Shown here: one piece after another, positions 1-38,690 of the stretch
Position numbering within the stretch: the first letter of the stretch is position 1
Layout of the letters: the number at the start of each line of letters is the position of its first letter
Source: Tetracentron sinense
Taxonomy: Eukaryota > Streptophyta > Magnoliopsida > Trochodendrales > Trochodendraceae
Assembly: GCA_015143295.1 (NCBI GenBank)
Contig: JABCRI010001343.1
Span: forward strand, 372,001-436,000
DNA: 64,000 bases
Direction: 5' to 3'
Notes under the pieces: generated by a model
What the model was told of the DNA's origin: nothing
The model's database searches: none
What the model saw: the letters and a program-made list of their open reading frames with translations, nothing else
Made by a program: the position numbers and the translations under genes

Positions 1-1080
1 ATCCAGTTGTTGCTTCTCGCATGCATTACAACATAGACAAAAGAGGTCCACTGATCGAAAGGTCTGGAATGGCATCTATGTGATTGAGGATGGACGCTGG
101 ACAATCTAACCATATACATGATGCAGGAAAGAACACTTTGAGGATTGACTGTTTATGAGCAGTCAAGAGTCCCAAGTAATGTAGGCAGGAAATGGCTTTC
201 AAGGGTATGGTGATCATGTTAATCACCAATGAGTGAGCACGAATGCACGCACTCAAAGCCTGACTCATTATTTACAGATTGGGAAAATGTCAATCTGAAC
301 CCAGCCCAACATGAAGTCATTCAACCGAAGCTGCCTGCCCAGTCCGTTTATTTTTCTTACCCCAGTTACTCGTGAGTTGAGAAAAGTGAACCAAAACTAA
401 CCTACAGGTCAGGTACTGTAACCCACTGTTATCAGAACCGGACCGGATTGGTCGGTTGAACCGGTGGAACCGGCCCCCTCGCCCATTCCCAAAACCCTCA
501 AAACTGGTATTCTTTAAGAACCGGTCAAAACCAACCAAAACCGGTGGTACAACTGGTCAGACCTGGGGAAAAAATAGGAAAAATTGATTTTTTTTTTTTG
601 GCAAAAAGTACACGGTCGAATCGGACCGGTTGAACTAGTGGAACTGGGAACCAGCCACTCTATCGGTTCGATGCCCGGGTTTTGGCAACACTGCTGAGGA
701 GTAACTTGGCGGTGGGGGATCAGTCAGGTCGGGTTAGGGTGTCATCATGACGCACAATGCAGCGGGATCCAGACGAGATCCCAAGCCAAAAATTCCATGT
801 AATTAGCTGATCTCAACAACCTGATTCATTCACTTTCTTCTTTTTCTTTTTTTACTAAGAAAAATGTATCGGAGAGTGAATATCTAAAAATCAGATGGTT
901 GTATTCATCTAATAATGTTGATTTTGACCCAATAATCTCCTAAACAGGACTCAAAGTGGTAGATTTGTGAATCTGTGTGATGTGTCCGAGTGGCATTTGT
1001 GGTTACAGAAGCCCATTACTATCTAGAATACAAATTTTTTAGATACACACTTCAAGTAAAAGGAGGTGGTAAGTTAGTAC
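1..1080. other. Intron 19 of the LRR receptor kinase (partial)
   Basis: No coding sequence recognised on either strand. It holds an ACCGG-rich repeat element at 424-693 and AT-rich sequence. The last kinase exon was searched for by its expected residues and not found. Confidence 0.6.
424..693. mobile_element. ACCGG-rich short element, MITE-like (hAT-like ends)
   Basis: Ends resemble each other in inverted orientation: CACTGTTATCAGAACCGG at the left and the complement of ggttttggcaacactg at the right. The interior repeats ACCGGTT-type motifs. A second copy lies at 24858-25742 in intron 1. No convincing target-site duplication. Confidence 0.5.
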
Positions 1081-27717
<26,637 letters not shown>

Positions 27718-28045
27718 CTCAAAACTGCAGAAATCACCAGAATTCTATAACATCGCTTGATACTCGATACTGTAAATCGCTCTCCTGTTCACCAAAAAAC
27801 AGCTACCACAACTTATTAGAAAATCAAGAAATCATATGATCTGAAACCCTGAAAAAAAACAACTTAAACAAATCTCTGTATCAAACCTTAGGAGTTGAAC
27901 AAAAACATTAAAAAAAATTATGAAACATTTTTATAGAACTATCTAGATTTTCTTACTCTCGGGTAACTCAAACTCTATTAAGAAAAAAGAAAAATTGCAT
28001 AATGTTTTCATATATCTACCCTGATGTGCATTTTACTTCGCATAC

Positions 28046-28300
28046 CTGCTTGAAAGCCTGTAATCGTTTTCAGCAGAAGCTTTATAGTTCTGCTTCTGAC
28101 CAGGTCGCCATGGCAAATGCCGCATAGAATCGTTAAAAGCCATTTTGCCTTTTTTTTTTTCAAAAATGGGTTTGGCGATCTTGACTTTTAGGGAGTAGTT
28201 GAGAGAGAGAGAGAGAGACAAGCGACAGGGACTTTATGGCCTTTAATGGTTGTTTAACAAATGTGGGAACGGAACTTGCAAAAATTACAACTGTCTGCTC
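28046..28300 (-). promoter_or_regulatory. Probable 5' UTR exon and core promoter region of the LRR receptor kinase
   Basis: On the minus strand a GA/CT-rich leader (CT run near 28200-28218) ends at a good donor, cag|gtatgc, at 28046/28045. An acceptor ctgcag at 27725 lies seven bases before the start codon, giving a 321-bp 5' UTR intron. A TA-rich tract at 28329-28378 lies just upstream and could serve as a TATA region. An ATG at 28143 opens a frame that, after this splice, runs in frame into the signal-peptide exon and would add about 35 residues. I take this as leader sequence, because the signal peptide starts naturally at 27717. Confidence 0.5.
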
Positions 28301-28326
28301 ATTTCAAAGTAGTCGACTCAGCGCTG

Positions 28327-28328
<2 letters not shown>

Positions 28329-28378
<50 letters not shown>
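28329..28378. repeat. (TA)n microsatellite
   Basis: About 25 dinucleotides. It lies immediately upstream of the inferred leader of the LRR receptor kinase. Confidence 0.95.
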
Positions 28379-28381
<3 letters not shown>

Positions 28382-28393
28382 CCAAAAGAAATG

Positions 28394-28689
28394 AAATCAT
28401 TTACGGTTATAACCAGATTCTGATAGCCGTTACCACGAGTCTCTTTTGACACTCCATAATTGTGGTTAAAATTCACTTACCTTACCCTTACTATTCACTT
28501 GCTTATCATTGACTTTTAGAAAAAAAATGTTTTAAACAAATAACCTTATTTCAAAAAATATATTAGAATATTTTTTTAAAAACCGTGAGTGAATCTTAAC
28601 CAAAGTTAAGGAGTGTCAGAAGAGACACTTGACAACCTCAATGGCGTAGACGGACTCTCCCAAGTCTTGTTTATAACCGTAGATGATTT
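28394..28689. mobile_element. MITE with long inverted ends
   Basis: aaatcatttacggttataa at the left is complementary to ttataaccgtagatgattt at the right; a second matched block is gtctcttttgacactcc / ggagtgtcagaagagac. 296 bp. Related text recurs near 32455-32560 (cttaaccgcagttaaggggtgtc). Confidence 0.7.
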
Positions 28690-29193
28690 AATTCCGTTCT
28701 AAAATAATAATTATGTTTTAGAGTAAAAAACACCACTAGTGCTTGCTCCAATGGTCTGGCGTGACGAAGGATGTAATCTCAAGGTCTTATCTTGTATACT
28801 AAGTAAAGATTAATAGTATATGTCATCTCACTAATAACCAATAATAACTAAAATAATTAAATTCAAGTCCTTGAAATAAGTGTGGCAATTGATAAGCCAC
28901 TAATGACACTACACTTATTTCAAGGAGTTGACATATCAGTTGTCACACTTAAATCATGATTTTTTTTTTAAAGCAAACCCCCCTCAAACGTTTTAGGAGG
29001 AATGCCAAGCTTATTCACATTTTTATACTCTTATTATTTTCAAATAATAATAAATATGGACAGAAAATCAAAAAAAAAAAGATAGTGTTAATAATACTCT
29101 CATTTAAGACTCAACTATCTTTTTTGGACTTTTGGATGGGGTTGTGATGTCTTACTCTTAATGGAAGACAATAACACATGTCTTTCCCTAATC

Positions 29194-29390
29194 GTGTGTT
29201 CGTTTGATGAATAAGTGAGAAAAAAAAATTTTAAAATTTTTTTTCAAAACAACCATTAAAAGATTAAGGAAGTTTTTGGAAGAAAGTTTGTCATTATTGA
29301 AAAAGTGCAATAAATTAAAAATATGTTTCTCGTAAACTAAACGAAAGAAAAATATACTTTTCCTCACTTTTTCGCCAACCGAACACACCC
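29194..29390. mobile_element. Short hairpin element (MITE-like)
   Basis: gtgtgttcgtttgatgaataagtgag at the left pairs with ctcactttttcgccaaccgaacacac at the right. AT-rich centre. About 197 bp. Confidence 0.6.
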
Positions 29391-30790
29391 TAAAAGAAAT
29401 TGGAGCTAGTATTACCTATCGCCCAAAAAAAAAAATTCTTATTATGTTAGTTACATGATATCATTTCAACCAAAACAAAAATATAGATGAGCAAAGTATG
29501 AAAACCTTTTGAATTGTTAGAATATCATCCTCAATTTTTTAGTTGAGAAAAAATATATATAAGAAGATGTGGGTTTTGTGAAGAAAAAAAATATAAGTTG
29601 GCACATTCGAAATACAGAACTGCACTTCAGATTTGAAGGTTGTGGCAGCCTGCTGCTCCAAACTGAAGATTTGCCTTTAATAATCGAAATTATCTTATAA
29701 TAAAACTGAATATTGGAGTAGGATTGTGGTGCCGACCCGGGGATTGGGACAAGGTATGATGATGAATGTGTGTAACATCAGATACCATTTGGTGCTCAGA
29801 TATTCTCATCGAACAGTCCATTCAAACCGACAAAAACAATAATTCTAGATATATGCTTTAAAAAATCTAGATGCGATCAAATGGCTATAAACAAAAGATT
29901 AATGCAAGTGCTGGTCTCCTAAAATCGATACAATTAATTACTTATTGGATTGGCAATAGAGTGAGAAGATACAATTTTTTCCCTAGAACATTATTATGAA
30001 ATTAACACCTTAAAGAAGTGAAACAGTTTTTACTTCTAAGGTCTTTGCGTGATAGTCTGAGCATTATAAATTGTAAGGATTAAGGAATGACTGAATATAG
30101 CAGCTCCAAGTAATTTTGTAACTTACAGGTAGTATGAAGTAAAACTAATCTGAAACGAGGCAGCCTCTGGTAGTTTTTTACCTATTATCTTTAAATGATT
30201 TTGCTGGCGTTCTTTAAAGTGTTTGACGTCGCGTGCAGCTAAAACGCGCGTAGCGCTAGTCTGATCTTCGATTTTGATACCGCTCTCTTTGACTAAGTTA
30301 TAACTACCCTTACGGCCTTATCTAAAGGGAGAAACAGTGGGATTGTCTTGGTCTGGTTATGTGTGTTAATGACGCTCGGAATATCATGGTCACGATAGAC
30401 ACAATATATATTTTAAAAATTGTTGATTAATTATCCCTGACTTCATCATCATATATCTTAATAAAATAGCTACGGATGTAAAGCCCAATTTGTGTACAAT
30501 GAAAAAAAATGACTTTAAATATGAACGGAGCTAGTTCAAGAGATAATCACAGCTCCCTAAAATATGGCGTATTAAGGGTATTTAAGAATTACTTTAAAAT
30601 TATTAATAGACATAAAACCTTTATTTAATTGAATTTAATTATAACAAGAACTGTTACATCCATAGATGAAGAGGTTCTATTTGAATTATTTATAATTATA
30701 TTCAAATGTCATGCAAAGTCCCAACATTGCTAAGAACACCCAAATGGTGTATCTGAGAACGCACCGTGCACAGTACACACGCTAGGCTTA

Positions 30791-31054
30791 AAATCATCTC
30801 CAAGAGAGGGTAACAAATAGAGGTAGCAAATGTGTCATTTGCTATCCCATTTATATATTTGCTCTCTCTATTTATACTTTTAAAAAATTTCATTCTAAGA
30901 GAGGGTAGCAAATAGAGGTAGCCAATGTTATTTTATTATGATTTTTATCTTTTAGTTTAAATATGACATAAAAAAGAACGGCCGGAGACTGCTTTTCCTG
31001 AGCCAAGTAGCAACTTGTTTGCTACTCCATTTGCTACCGCTGTTGGAGTTGGTC
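30791..31054. mobile_element. Tourist-like (PIF/Harbinger) MITE, TSD TTA
   Basis: Ends aaatcatctccaagagagggta and the complement of taccgctgttggagttggtc, flanked by tta on both sides (30788-30790, 31055-31057). The ctccaa-type end and 3-bp TTA duplication fit PIF/Harbinger MITEs. 264 bp; internal direct repeats of gagagggtagcaaatagagg. Confidence 0.75.
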
Positions 31055-31210
31055 TTACGTTTGGGATCGGATTTGGTCTGGCACACTCACAAAGCCCATT
31101 TAACTCCTCTTTTAACTCAAGTTTTGAAATTTTAACTCTTGTAATTGATTTTTTAAAACATCGTTTCTAGAAGGCAATGTTACATGGTTGAACCCGGAGG
31201 GCTAATAATT

Positions 31211-31965
31211 TTAATCACAGTTAAAAGAGTGTTAAGAGGTACACGTGTTGACCTGTGGGACGGAGGCCAGATCACCGGACGAGATCCATTCTCCGTCCGG
31301 GCCTATTTGGCGCAAGTCCAGTCCCATAGCATATGTCTAATCTGCTTGTCTATTATTGAGTGGATGGATTTATTCAACTGATTCGGATATTTAAGACGAG
31401 CGAAAACGAGCGGGGGGAGACATGTACTTACCTGTTATGATTGATTGAGATGCGAAGAAAAGGTCTTAATATGAGAATTAGTGAAATAATCCATACACGT
31501 GGGTGAAAAGCTTGACCAGGAACAGTGGACCACCTTTCCTTTACACTAAGTTTGGTTGTTAAGAAAATAGGTGAAAACATGGAAAAAAAATAAAATTTGG
31601 ATTTCTAATACAAATTTGAGTTATGTTTTGCCCAATTTTTTTTTCTTTTCCATGTTTCCACTTATTTTCTCGACAACCAAACATAGGGTTAATGATTCTA
31701 ACCATTTGACATTTTCATCTTTATCTTTACTATTACAATGCGAGAGGAGGGTAACCTAATTTTTCCGAAATTCCCAAACTACCCTTACATAAAACAAAAT
31801 TTTGATTCAATGTTTTACTTTGTATTAATGTTTTATTGTAATTCCAAAACTACCCCTTATTTATTTAAAGAATTGAATCATAGCCAACTCCAATTGAACT
31901 CGGGAGAGTTCAATCGCACCCGCGAGTTAACACGTGTGCCTTTTAACTAGTATTAACTGTGGTTA
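31211..31965. mobile_element. Inverted-repeat element with nested hairpin
   Basis: The left arm ttaatcacagttaaaagagtg...acacgtgttgac (31211-31252) is complementary to the right arm gttaacacgtgtgcc...taactgtggtta (31923-31965). A smaller hairpin element lies within it at 31546-31686. Class unknown. Confidence 0.5.
31546..31686. mobile_element. 141-bp hairpin (MITE)
   Basis: ctaagtttggttgttaagaaaat followed by aggtgaaaacatgg is nearly perfectly complementary to ccatgtttccacttattttctcgacaaccaaacatag at the other end; about 40-bp arms and an AT-rich loop. Confidence 0.75.
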
Positions 31966-32815
31966 ACTCCTTCCCCTCACTCTCACGCTAGTCTTCTTTA
32001 AAGATCCGAGGGCTTGCTTGGTTTATCCACGGTGGCTCAATTGACATTATATTTGTGAAATGAAAATTGCATTTTTGTTTCTATTCAATAAAAGTGTTTA
32101 TGTTCTGCTATAAGTCTTAACTTGGATTATTCTTCTCCCTGTATTAGATGAAAATTCTGGAGGTGATATTATTATATCCTCTGTATAATTGTTCAATATG
32201 CTTGTGCTCATATTGTAGCCAGGGTAACAATGGGGGTTTAGGGGGCCTTGAAATTTTTTTGTTTGTTTGTCTGCGTTTGTAATGAATATATTTTTTCTCA
32301 AAAGTTTAGGGTTCACCCACCTATCCTTGATTTTTTTTAATATTAATTATTTTTTAATATTAAAACCACATTTTTAGGATTTTTTTAATATTAAATATTT
32401 TTTAAAATAATTAATATTTTTTCTAAAACCAAAGATTGGTGGGGGTGAAACCTAGGGGTGTGTGAATCTTAACCGCAGTTAAGGGGTGTCAAAAGGGACA
32501 CATGGCAACTTCAGGGTTATAATTGGATTTGCCGTAGAAGATTTGGTTTCTTCGTTTAATGATTCTAACCATTTGACATTGTCATTTTTTCTATAAAGAT
32601 ATGAGGACTTGTTTAGTTTATCTATGTGGCTCATTTGACAGTTTATTTATGAAATGAAAATTCCATATTTTTTTTCTATTCAATGAAAGTAATTATGTTT
32701 TATAAGTCTTAACTTGGATTTATTCTTCTCCCTGTTTTGGATGAAAATTCTGGAGGTTATATTATTATCCTCCGTATAATTTTCTAATGTGCTTGTGCTC
32801 ATATTGTAGTTGATA
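31687..32815. repeat. Local direct duplication, about 0.87-0.57 kb apart
   Basis: Segments 31688-31735 plus about 31995-32222 recur as one block at about 32557-32815. Shared text: aatgattctaaccatttgaca, cttaacttggat, gatgaaaattctggagg, gcttgtgctcatattgtag. The first copy has about 260 bp extra in its middle, part of the element ending at 31965. Confidence 0.7.
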
Positions 32816-33071
32816 TGGTCAACAGAAACCAATAGAATTGGTTCAAGAAGTTTTAGTGCATAAATTAAGGGCAAGCACGACTAAAAATAGTCATCTCTAT
32901 AATCATAATAAATTTAAATATTTTAATCAATGACATATTTCCTAATTTTACTATCAAATTGGAGATATCTTTAAAAAAAAAGTCTTCTATTTTATAATTT
33001 GACTAGTGTTTTTAGGTACCACAAATTAAATGAACTCACTTCATTTATGTGGACAAATAAACATGTCCTAA

Positions 33072-33518
33072 GAGCATTCCTAGCAGCCTCACCAAAATAA
33101 CTTTTTGGTTATTTTGGTGAGCCAAAAGACTAAAAAGGTGCTAAAATGACTCCCAGCAGCCTCAACAGAATGAAGAAATCCCTTTGGTGAGTCTACGGTA
33201 CTCACCAAGTTTGGTGAGTACTGTAGACTCACCAAAGTTAAATCTTCTCACCCTTGGGCCCACACAAATAATAAAATAAGGTTTCTCTCTCTCCCTTTCT
33301 TTTTTGTGGTCCCACACAAACAATAAAATGATATTTTTCTCTTTCTTCCTTTTTCGTTTTCCCATACAAATGATAAAATATTGCTTCTCTCTCCTTTTGT
33401 TTTGGTTAAAATGGTGAGGCTGTTGGGAGTGTTTTAAAAAAGTGGCTCACCAAAACCACTTTTTGTGGGTTTTGGCTATTTTGGTGAGTGAAATTTGGTG
33501 AGGCTGCTAGGAATGCTC
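33072..33518. mobile_element. Tourist-like (PIF/Harbinger) MITE, TSD TAA
   Basis: Perfect inverted ends GAGCATTCCTAGCAGCCTCA, extending to CACCAAA, with taa on both sides (33069-33071, 33519-33521). 447 bp, with repeated tttggtgag motifs inside. Non-coding. Confidence 0.88.
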
Positions 33519-34221
33519 TAACTGTGTCCTTTTTAGGCTTAAACGTAACTGACATTTTTTTGTTATTATCAACGAAATTTATATTTTCAACCATATAATT
33601 ATGAGGATTAGGAGAACAATGCTTGCTTAGTGGAACCTAGATAGCTAGAGTAAGGCTTGAATGAGGATGATGCTTTTCATATATTTTGGCTTCACCTTTA
33701 CAAGTTTTACCTTCCAAAAAAGTCTCGTTATATGGTCCTGCCTTATTTGTTGTCGCTCTTTTGAAACCTTAATCAAGGCGGTATTTTGTTTTGTAGAAGG
33801 GAACTGATCTTCGTAATACTTAAACATATAAAATTCAAACAGCTATGTCATTTTATATTTAGGATATAATATGAAAATGACTTTTTTTATTAAATTATTT
33901 TTGCATTATTTTAAAACACCATATAGTTTATGTTATAATATATGATATTGACATATAACCATTTTATTGACTCACACATGTCGTGCAATTAATGCCAACT
34001 TAATAGGTTTATTTATTATTTATACACTCTTCCTAATTTAAAGTATGAAACCAACCTCCTTTTAATCAATTAATTGTAGCCCCACAAGAAGGGGGAAAAA
34101 ACTTGTTGACAGAATTACCCATCAATTATTGAGTGAAACTTAGCAACAATTTTATACTAACAACCAAAAAAAAAAACTTACAACAATGGTGGTTGCCTAG
34201 GAAACCCTGTGAATGGAATTT

Positions 34222-34266
34222 TTATTTATTTAAAAAAGCAGTGATATATTCTGGATTACGGCCAAT
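34222..34266 (-). pseudogene. Putative exon of an unrecognised gene (part 2)
   Basis: Continues the frame of 42587-42467 across the gypsy insertion as IGRNPEYITAFLNK followed by TAA. Short, so only suggestive. Confidence 0.35.
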
Positions 34267-34271
34267 TGGGT

Positions 34272-36479
34272 TGTAGTGACCTTCAAATTAATATTCTGAT
34301 TCTAGGAGTATTTAGGTTGTTAAAGGTAGGTTAGTAATTACATCATTAAAGTTAATCATGATAATTTACCTAACTAAAGGTTAATTAAATAATGTAAATA
34401 AAGAACAAAGAGAGTAATATACAAAACCTGATTTAGATTAACTGGTAATCAAACACCCCTTAGTACAGACCTTTTAGTAAAATATTAAATTAGGGTGTTA
34501 ATATAAATAGATAAAGCTAAACCTAATAAACCATTTTTTTTTAGCAAAACCTAATTTGGAGAAAAGAAGCAGCGTAGAGAAAAGAGTTTAAAGAGAAAAC
34601 TTACGGGAAAAGCTCTAAAATTTGTAGGGTTTGATTTAGAGATTTGAAGCCTCAAAGATCGCATCTCGGATCTCAAAGAGTCTTTTCTTGTTGCTTGTGG
34701 GGATTCGAATAGAGGCAAATGAATACTCCCCTTAGATCTAGGTCTTTGTATGTAAATTCTTTAATTTTAAAGTAGATATATTCATCTTGAATCATGATTA
34801 GCTTCATTCAAAGTTTTTTATGAAATATGTGAAGTTTGATAACCATATTTTAGGTTTAGGCATTTTAAATTGAATTAATATAAAGTTATTAGATTTCTAC
34901 AATGTTAGGACCAGTAGTAGGAAAATATTCATAATATATTCTCTCATATTCTAAAAATTACTAAATTTTGTGGCTAGTTCATACTTTGGTAAATACACCT
35001 CTCTGTAAAATTTCAGACAAAAAAAAGTTCATTTGATATTGATTTGATAATTATGTTTAGGACGTGTTAAATCCGTCAGCAATTTCAGAATCAGAAAAAC
35101 TCAACTTGTTTTATAATATTTTTAAATATTTTATGCATGAGAGTATTGTTTTAAGATTTTTAACACAACTATAATCTAATAGAATTTAAACCCAATTGGT
35201 CTCATATTATTTTATTTTATATTGTATATTTGGTAAATTTATTGGTGAAAGGTGTCGAAACTGTCAGAAAATTTCTCACTGCAGATAGGGTGTGTTTCAC
35301 TCAATATTTTATATTTAAAATATTATAATTTGATTTTTATAATATTTTTACTATTGTGTTATGAAAGTACATTTTCCAAAAAAGTATGCCTCATAATTTT
35401 TAGCTAAGAGATGAATCTCTGAGAAATTATGAAACTCATAAAGGTGCATGTTTTCTATTATTTCGTGAGGCAGTACAACTGTATTGAGTTTAATTATTCA
35501 TGGAAAAATAAGTACATAAATGAAGAGAAAGAAAATAAAGAATAATGAAATAAATAAATTAATTATTTTATTTATTTTAAAGAAGATCATTGAAAATAAT
35601 ATATTGTTGTTACAATTGTGTAAAACTTCATAACTTGATAAATAGACTTAAAAAGCATGAGTTATTTAATTGATACATTGTTATCATTGTTTCGCTTCCT
35701 ATATATACTGTTTGAATGCATGCCTATTCTTGTTCTTCTTTGTTATAATGATATAGGAAACCATAATAAAGAAAGTATATTTTGTTAATGGTAAAAACCA
35801 CTACTCAATGGATGACTGTGAAAAATATGATACTCTCGAAGAAGTCTAAGTCTACGAGTGACCTCCAAGAGATTCCACTGGGGAGTCCGAGACTTCTCAG
35901 TGAGACAACCTTAGGTGTATTTGTGAACTCAGGAGTCTGGGACTTCTCAGTGTGATAATACGACTAAAAGGTCCCTTAACGATGGATTAGATGACCTTAA
36001 ACCACTGCCAATGGGGTAGAATTTGGGAGAACCCTATGGGCAAAGGACCAAACCAATTGGAATTAAATGCAGTAATCAATGCATATTTAATTTGGATAAT
36101 AAATGTCAATTGTTTTTGTAAACTGTTGCATGTTTGTTGTATTCATTTGTTGAGCTATGGAGCTTACTCTTGCCATTATTGAAATTTTCAGGAGACACCT
36201 AAAAAGGTTAGCGAGTCAGGAGGACAGAGTTAATTGTTGAGACTTTGTTGAGTTTTAGTTGAACATTTATCTGAGGTAGAGTGAACTGTAGTGATGTTTA
36301 ATTAATTGCTTTAATTTTTTTTACTATTTGTGGTTTGTTTAAACTTTAGTTGTTTGATGATATATCTGAATGGTAGTTATTAGGAATAAATTTCATTGTT
36401 GTTGGGGTTTGTCCCCGAATCACGCCTCGGGATCTACACAAATATGAGATATATTCTGTGCAGGTTTTGGGGCATGACA
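34272..36479 (+). repeat. Left LTR of gypsy element (2.2 kb)
   Basis: Starts TGTAGTGACCTTCAAATT and ends ggggcatgaca. Collinear with the right LTR over its whole length. Confidence 0.92.
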
Positions 36480-37320
36480 GATTGGTATCAGAAAACTAGG
36501 TTTAGAAACCCTGGTGTAACAAGAGTGACACCTAGGATTGGTTCTTAGGGTCACTGTAGAGTTTAAGATAACATTAGAGTAGTATGTTATGATTAGGACC
36601 ATGATAAAACTCTAGTGTTTGTTTTTTGACGAGATTAACTATTCATCAGGTCTGAGCTAGGCTAGAAGTATCTAGCTGGTCATTAGAATTTAACCCAATG
36701 GTTAGGATGATTAAAAGAGTTTAAAAGGTGGAATTCATCGACCTTGGGCGGGACTGTAGGTCCTATAGGGAGTAGACGAGAGGATTCTCACATTCGAGAA
36801 GATCTTGAAGTTTAAATTGTGATGATCTGGGAAGGTGAGACGCATCATTGGTGAGATTTAACAATTAGGATCGAGGATGTGATTGAGATGATCTGGGAAG
36901 AATTTAAACTAAAATTCTATACTTAATATTTTCCTGAAATGACCAAAGAGTAGAATATCTTGGTTTAGTGTGTGAAACCTTAGAAGGAGTTTTGTCGGTT
37001 GTGACACCGTTTGGAGAGTCAGCTACTCTTGACCTTAATTGTAAAGAGTGTCCAATCAAGGTTGTAGAGAGAGTTTTGCTAGTTTTTTTTTTGTTTTCGA
37101 CTTAGTGGTACTCGAGATGTGGGAATTCGATGTGATCTTAGGTATGAATTGGTTAACGGTCTTTCATAGTAAGTTGTCTTATTTTGAGAAAACAGTGATC
37201 CTTTTTTTTATCTCTGGTGAGTTATCATTTCTTTTTCGGAATAGTCACACAAAGGAGGTGTTTACTAAATGATTTCTATCTCACATTGAGAGTGTGAATC
37301 AAGGTATTGGTTTTGAATAA
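36480..37320 (+). pseudogene. gypsy leader and protease remnant
   Basis: After the primer site, about 450 bp give no readable Gag. From about 37105 the frame WEFDVILGMNWLTVFHSKLS is the end of a gypsy aspartic protease. The catalytic DTG part and the whole of Gag are missing or unreadable. Confidence 0.75.
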
Positions 37321-38690
37321 GTACATGTTATCTCCGAGTTTGTTGATGTTTTCCAAGAGATATTGGGGTTGCCTCCTAGGAGGGTAGTGGATTTCAGTAT
37401 TGATGTAGGACCGTGTACCTCACCAATATCGAAGACACCTTACATGATAACGCCAGTAAAATTGAATGAAAGAAAAGGATAAATTCAGGAATTGTTGGAT
37501 CAAGGCTTTGTTCGACCTAGTACTTCATTGTGGGGCACGCCGGTATTATATGTCAAAAGAATGATGGATCAATGCGACTAAGTATCAATTTCAAGCAATT
37601 TAATAAAGTAACTATTAGAACAAATATTATTTACCTAGGATTGATGGTTTGTTCTATCAACTCAGATGGGCGCAATTATTTTCCAAAATTTTACTTAAGG
37701 TCAGGTTATCACTAATTGAAGGTGAAGTATAAAGACATCTCTAAGACTATTTTTCAGACTCGGTATGGACATTATGAGTTATTAGTCATGTCATTTGGGC
37801 TGACTAATGCACCAACAACTTTCATAGAATTGATGAACCAGATATTTAAGCCTTTCCTAGATCAATTTGTTGTTGTCTTTGTGGATGACATTTAGATTTT
37901 TTCGAACTATAGTGAAGAGCATGAACATCATCTTCATATCACACCTCATACTTTGAGAAAACATCAGTTGTATGCCAAATTTTCAAAATGTGAGTTATGG
38001 CAGGAGCAAGTCAAGTTTTTGGGACATGTCGTCTCAAGAGAATGATTGTCAATAGATTCTGCTAAGGTTGAAGTGGTAATGGACTGCGGACAACCTACTT
38101 CAGTTACCGAGATTCGTAGTTTTTTTAGTCTACCCGGATACTATCGACGTTTCATTGAGGAATTTTCAAAGATTTCTACACCTTTGTCTCATCTGACTAA
38201 GAAATACATGAAGTTTGTTTGGGAAGACAGTTGTGAGCGGACCTTTGTTGAGTTAAAGACCCAACTAACATCAACACCAATTCTGACCATTCCTGAGAAC
38301 AATGGAGGACTTGTGGTCTATAGTGATGCATCTCATTAGGGCTTGGGGTATGTTTTGACACAAAATGGTAAGGTGGTTTCCTATGCATCTCATCAGTTGA
38401 AGGTTCATGAAAAGAACTATCAGACTCATGATTTGGAGTTGGCGGCAATTGTTTTTGCATTGAAGATATGGAGACACTATCTTTATATAGAGAAGTTTGA
38501 GTTCTTTTCAGATTACAAAAGTTTGAAATACTTGTTCTCTCAAAAGGAGTTGAACATGAGGCGGCGAAGGTGGATGGAACATCTAAAGGATTATGAATTT
38601 ACTCTTCACTATCATCCTGGTAAGGTTAAAGTTGTAGCAGATGCATTGAGCTGCAAACCAAGAGGATTAGTTGCTCTTATGATAGTTTAG
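37321..38690 (+). pseudogene. gypsy reverse transcriptase and RNase H remnant
   Basis: Visible blocks: [39 protein letters not shown], the catalytic FVDDI immediately followed by a stop at 37893, then KFSKCELWQEQVKFLGHVVS, SFFSLPGYYRRFIEEFSKIS, and RNase H text [20 protein letters not shown] and [11 protein letters not shown] up to [11 protein letters not shown]. Several in-frame stops (37893, 38044, 38338) and a frameshift near 37580 make it inactive. Confidence 0.9.

Larger units (their letters stand above)
28301..34271. other. Intergenic region, MITE-rich, no gene recognised
   Basis: AT-rich with several small hairpin elements (listed separately), a TA microsatellite at 28329-28378 and a local duplication at 31687-32815. 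No open frame here resembles a known protein. Confidence 0.7.
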
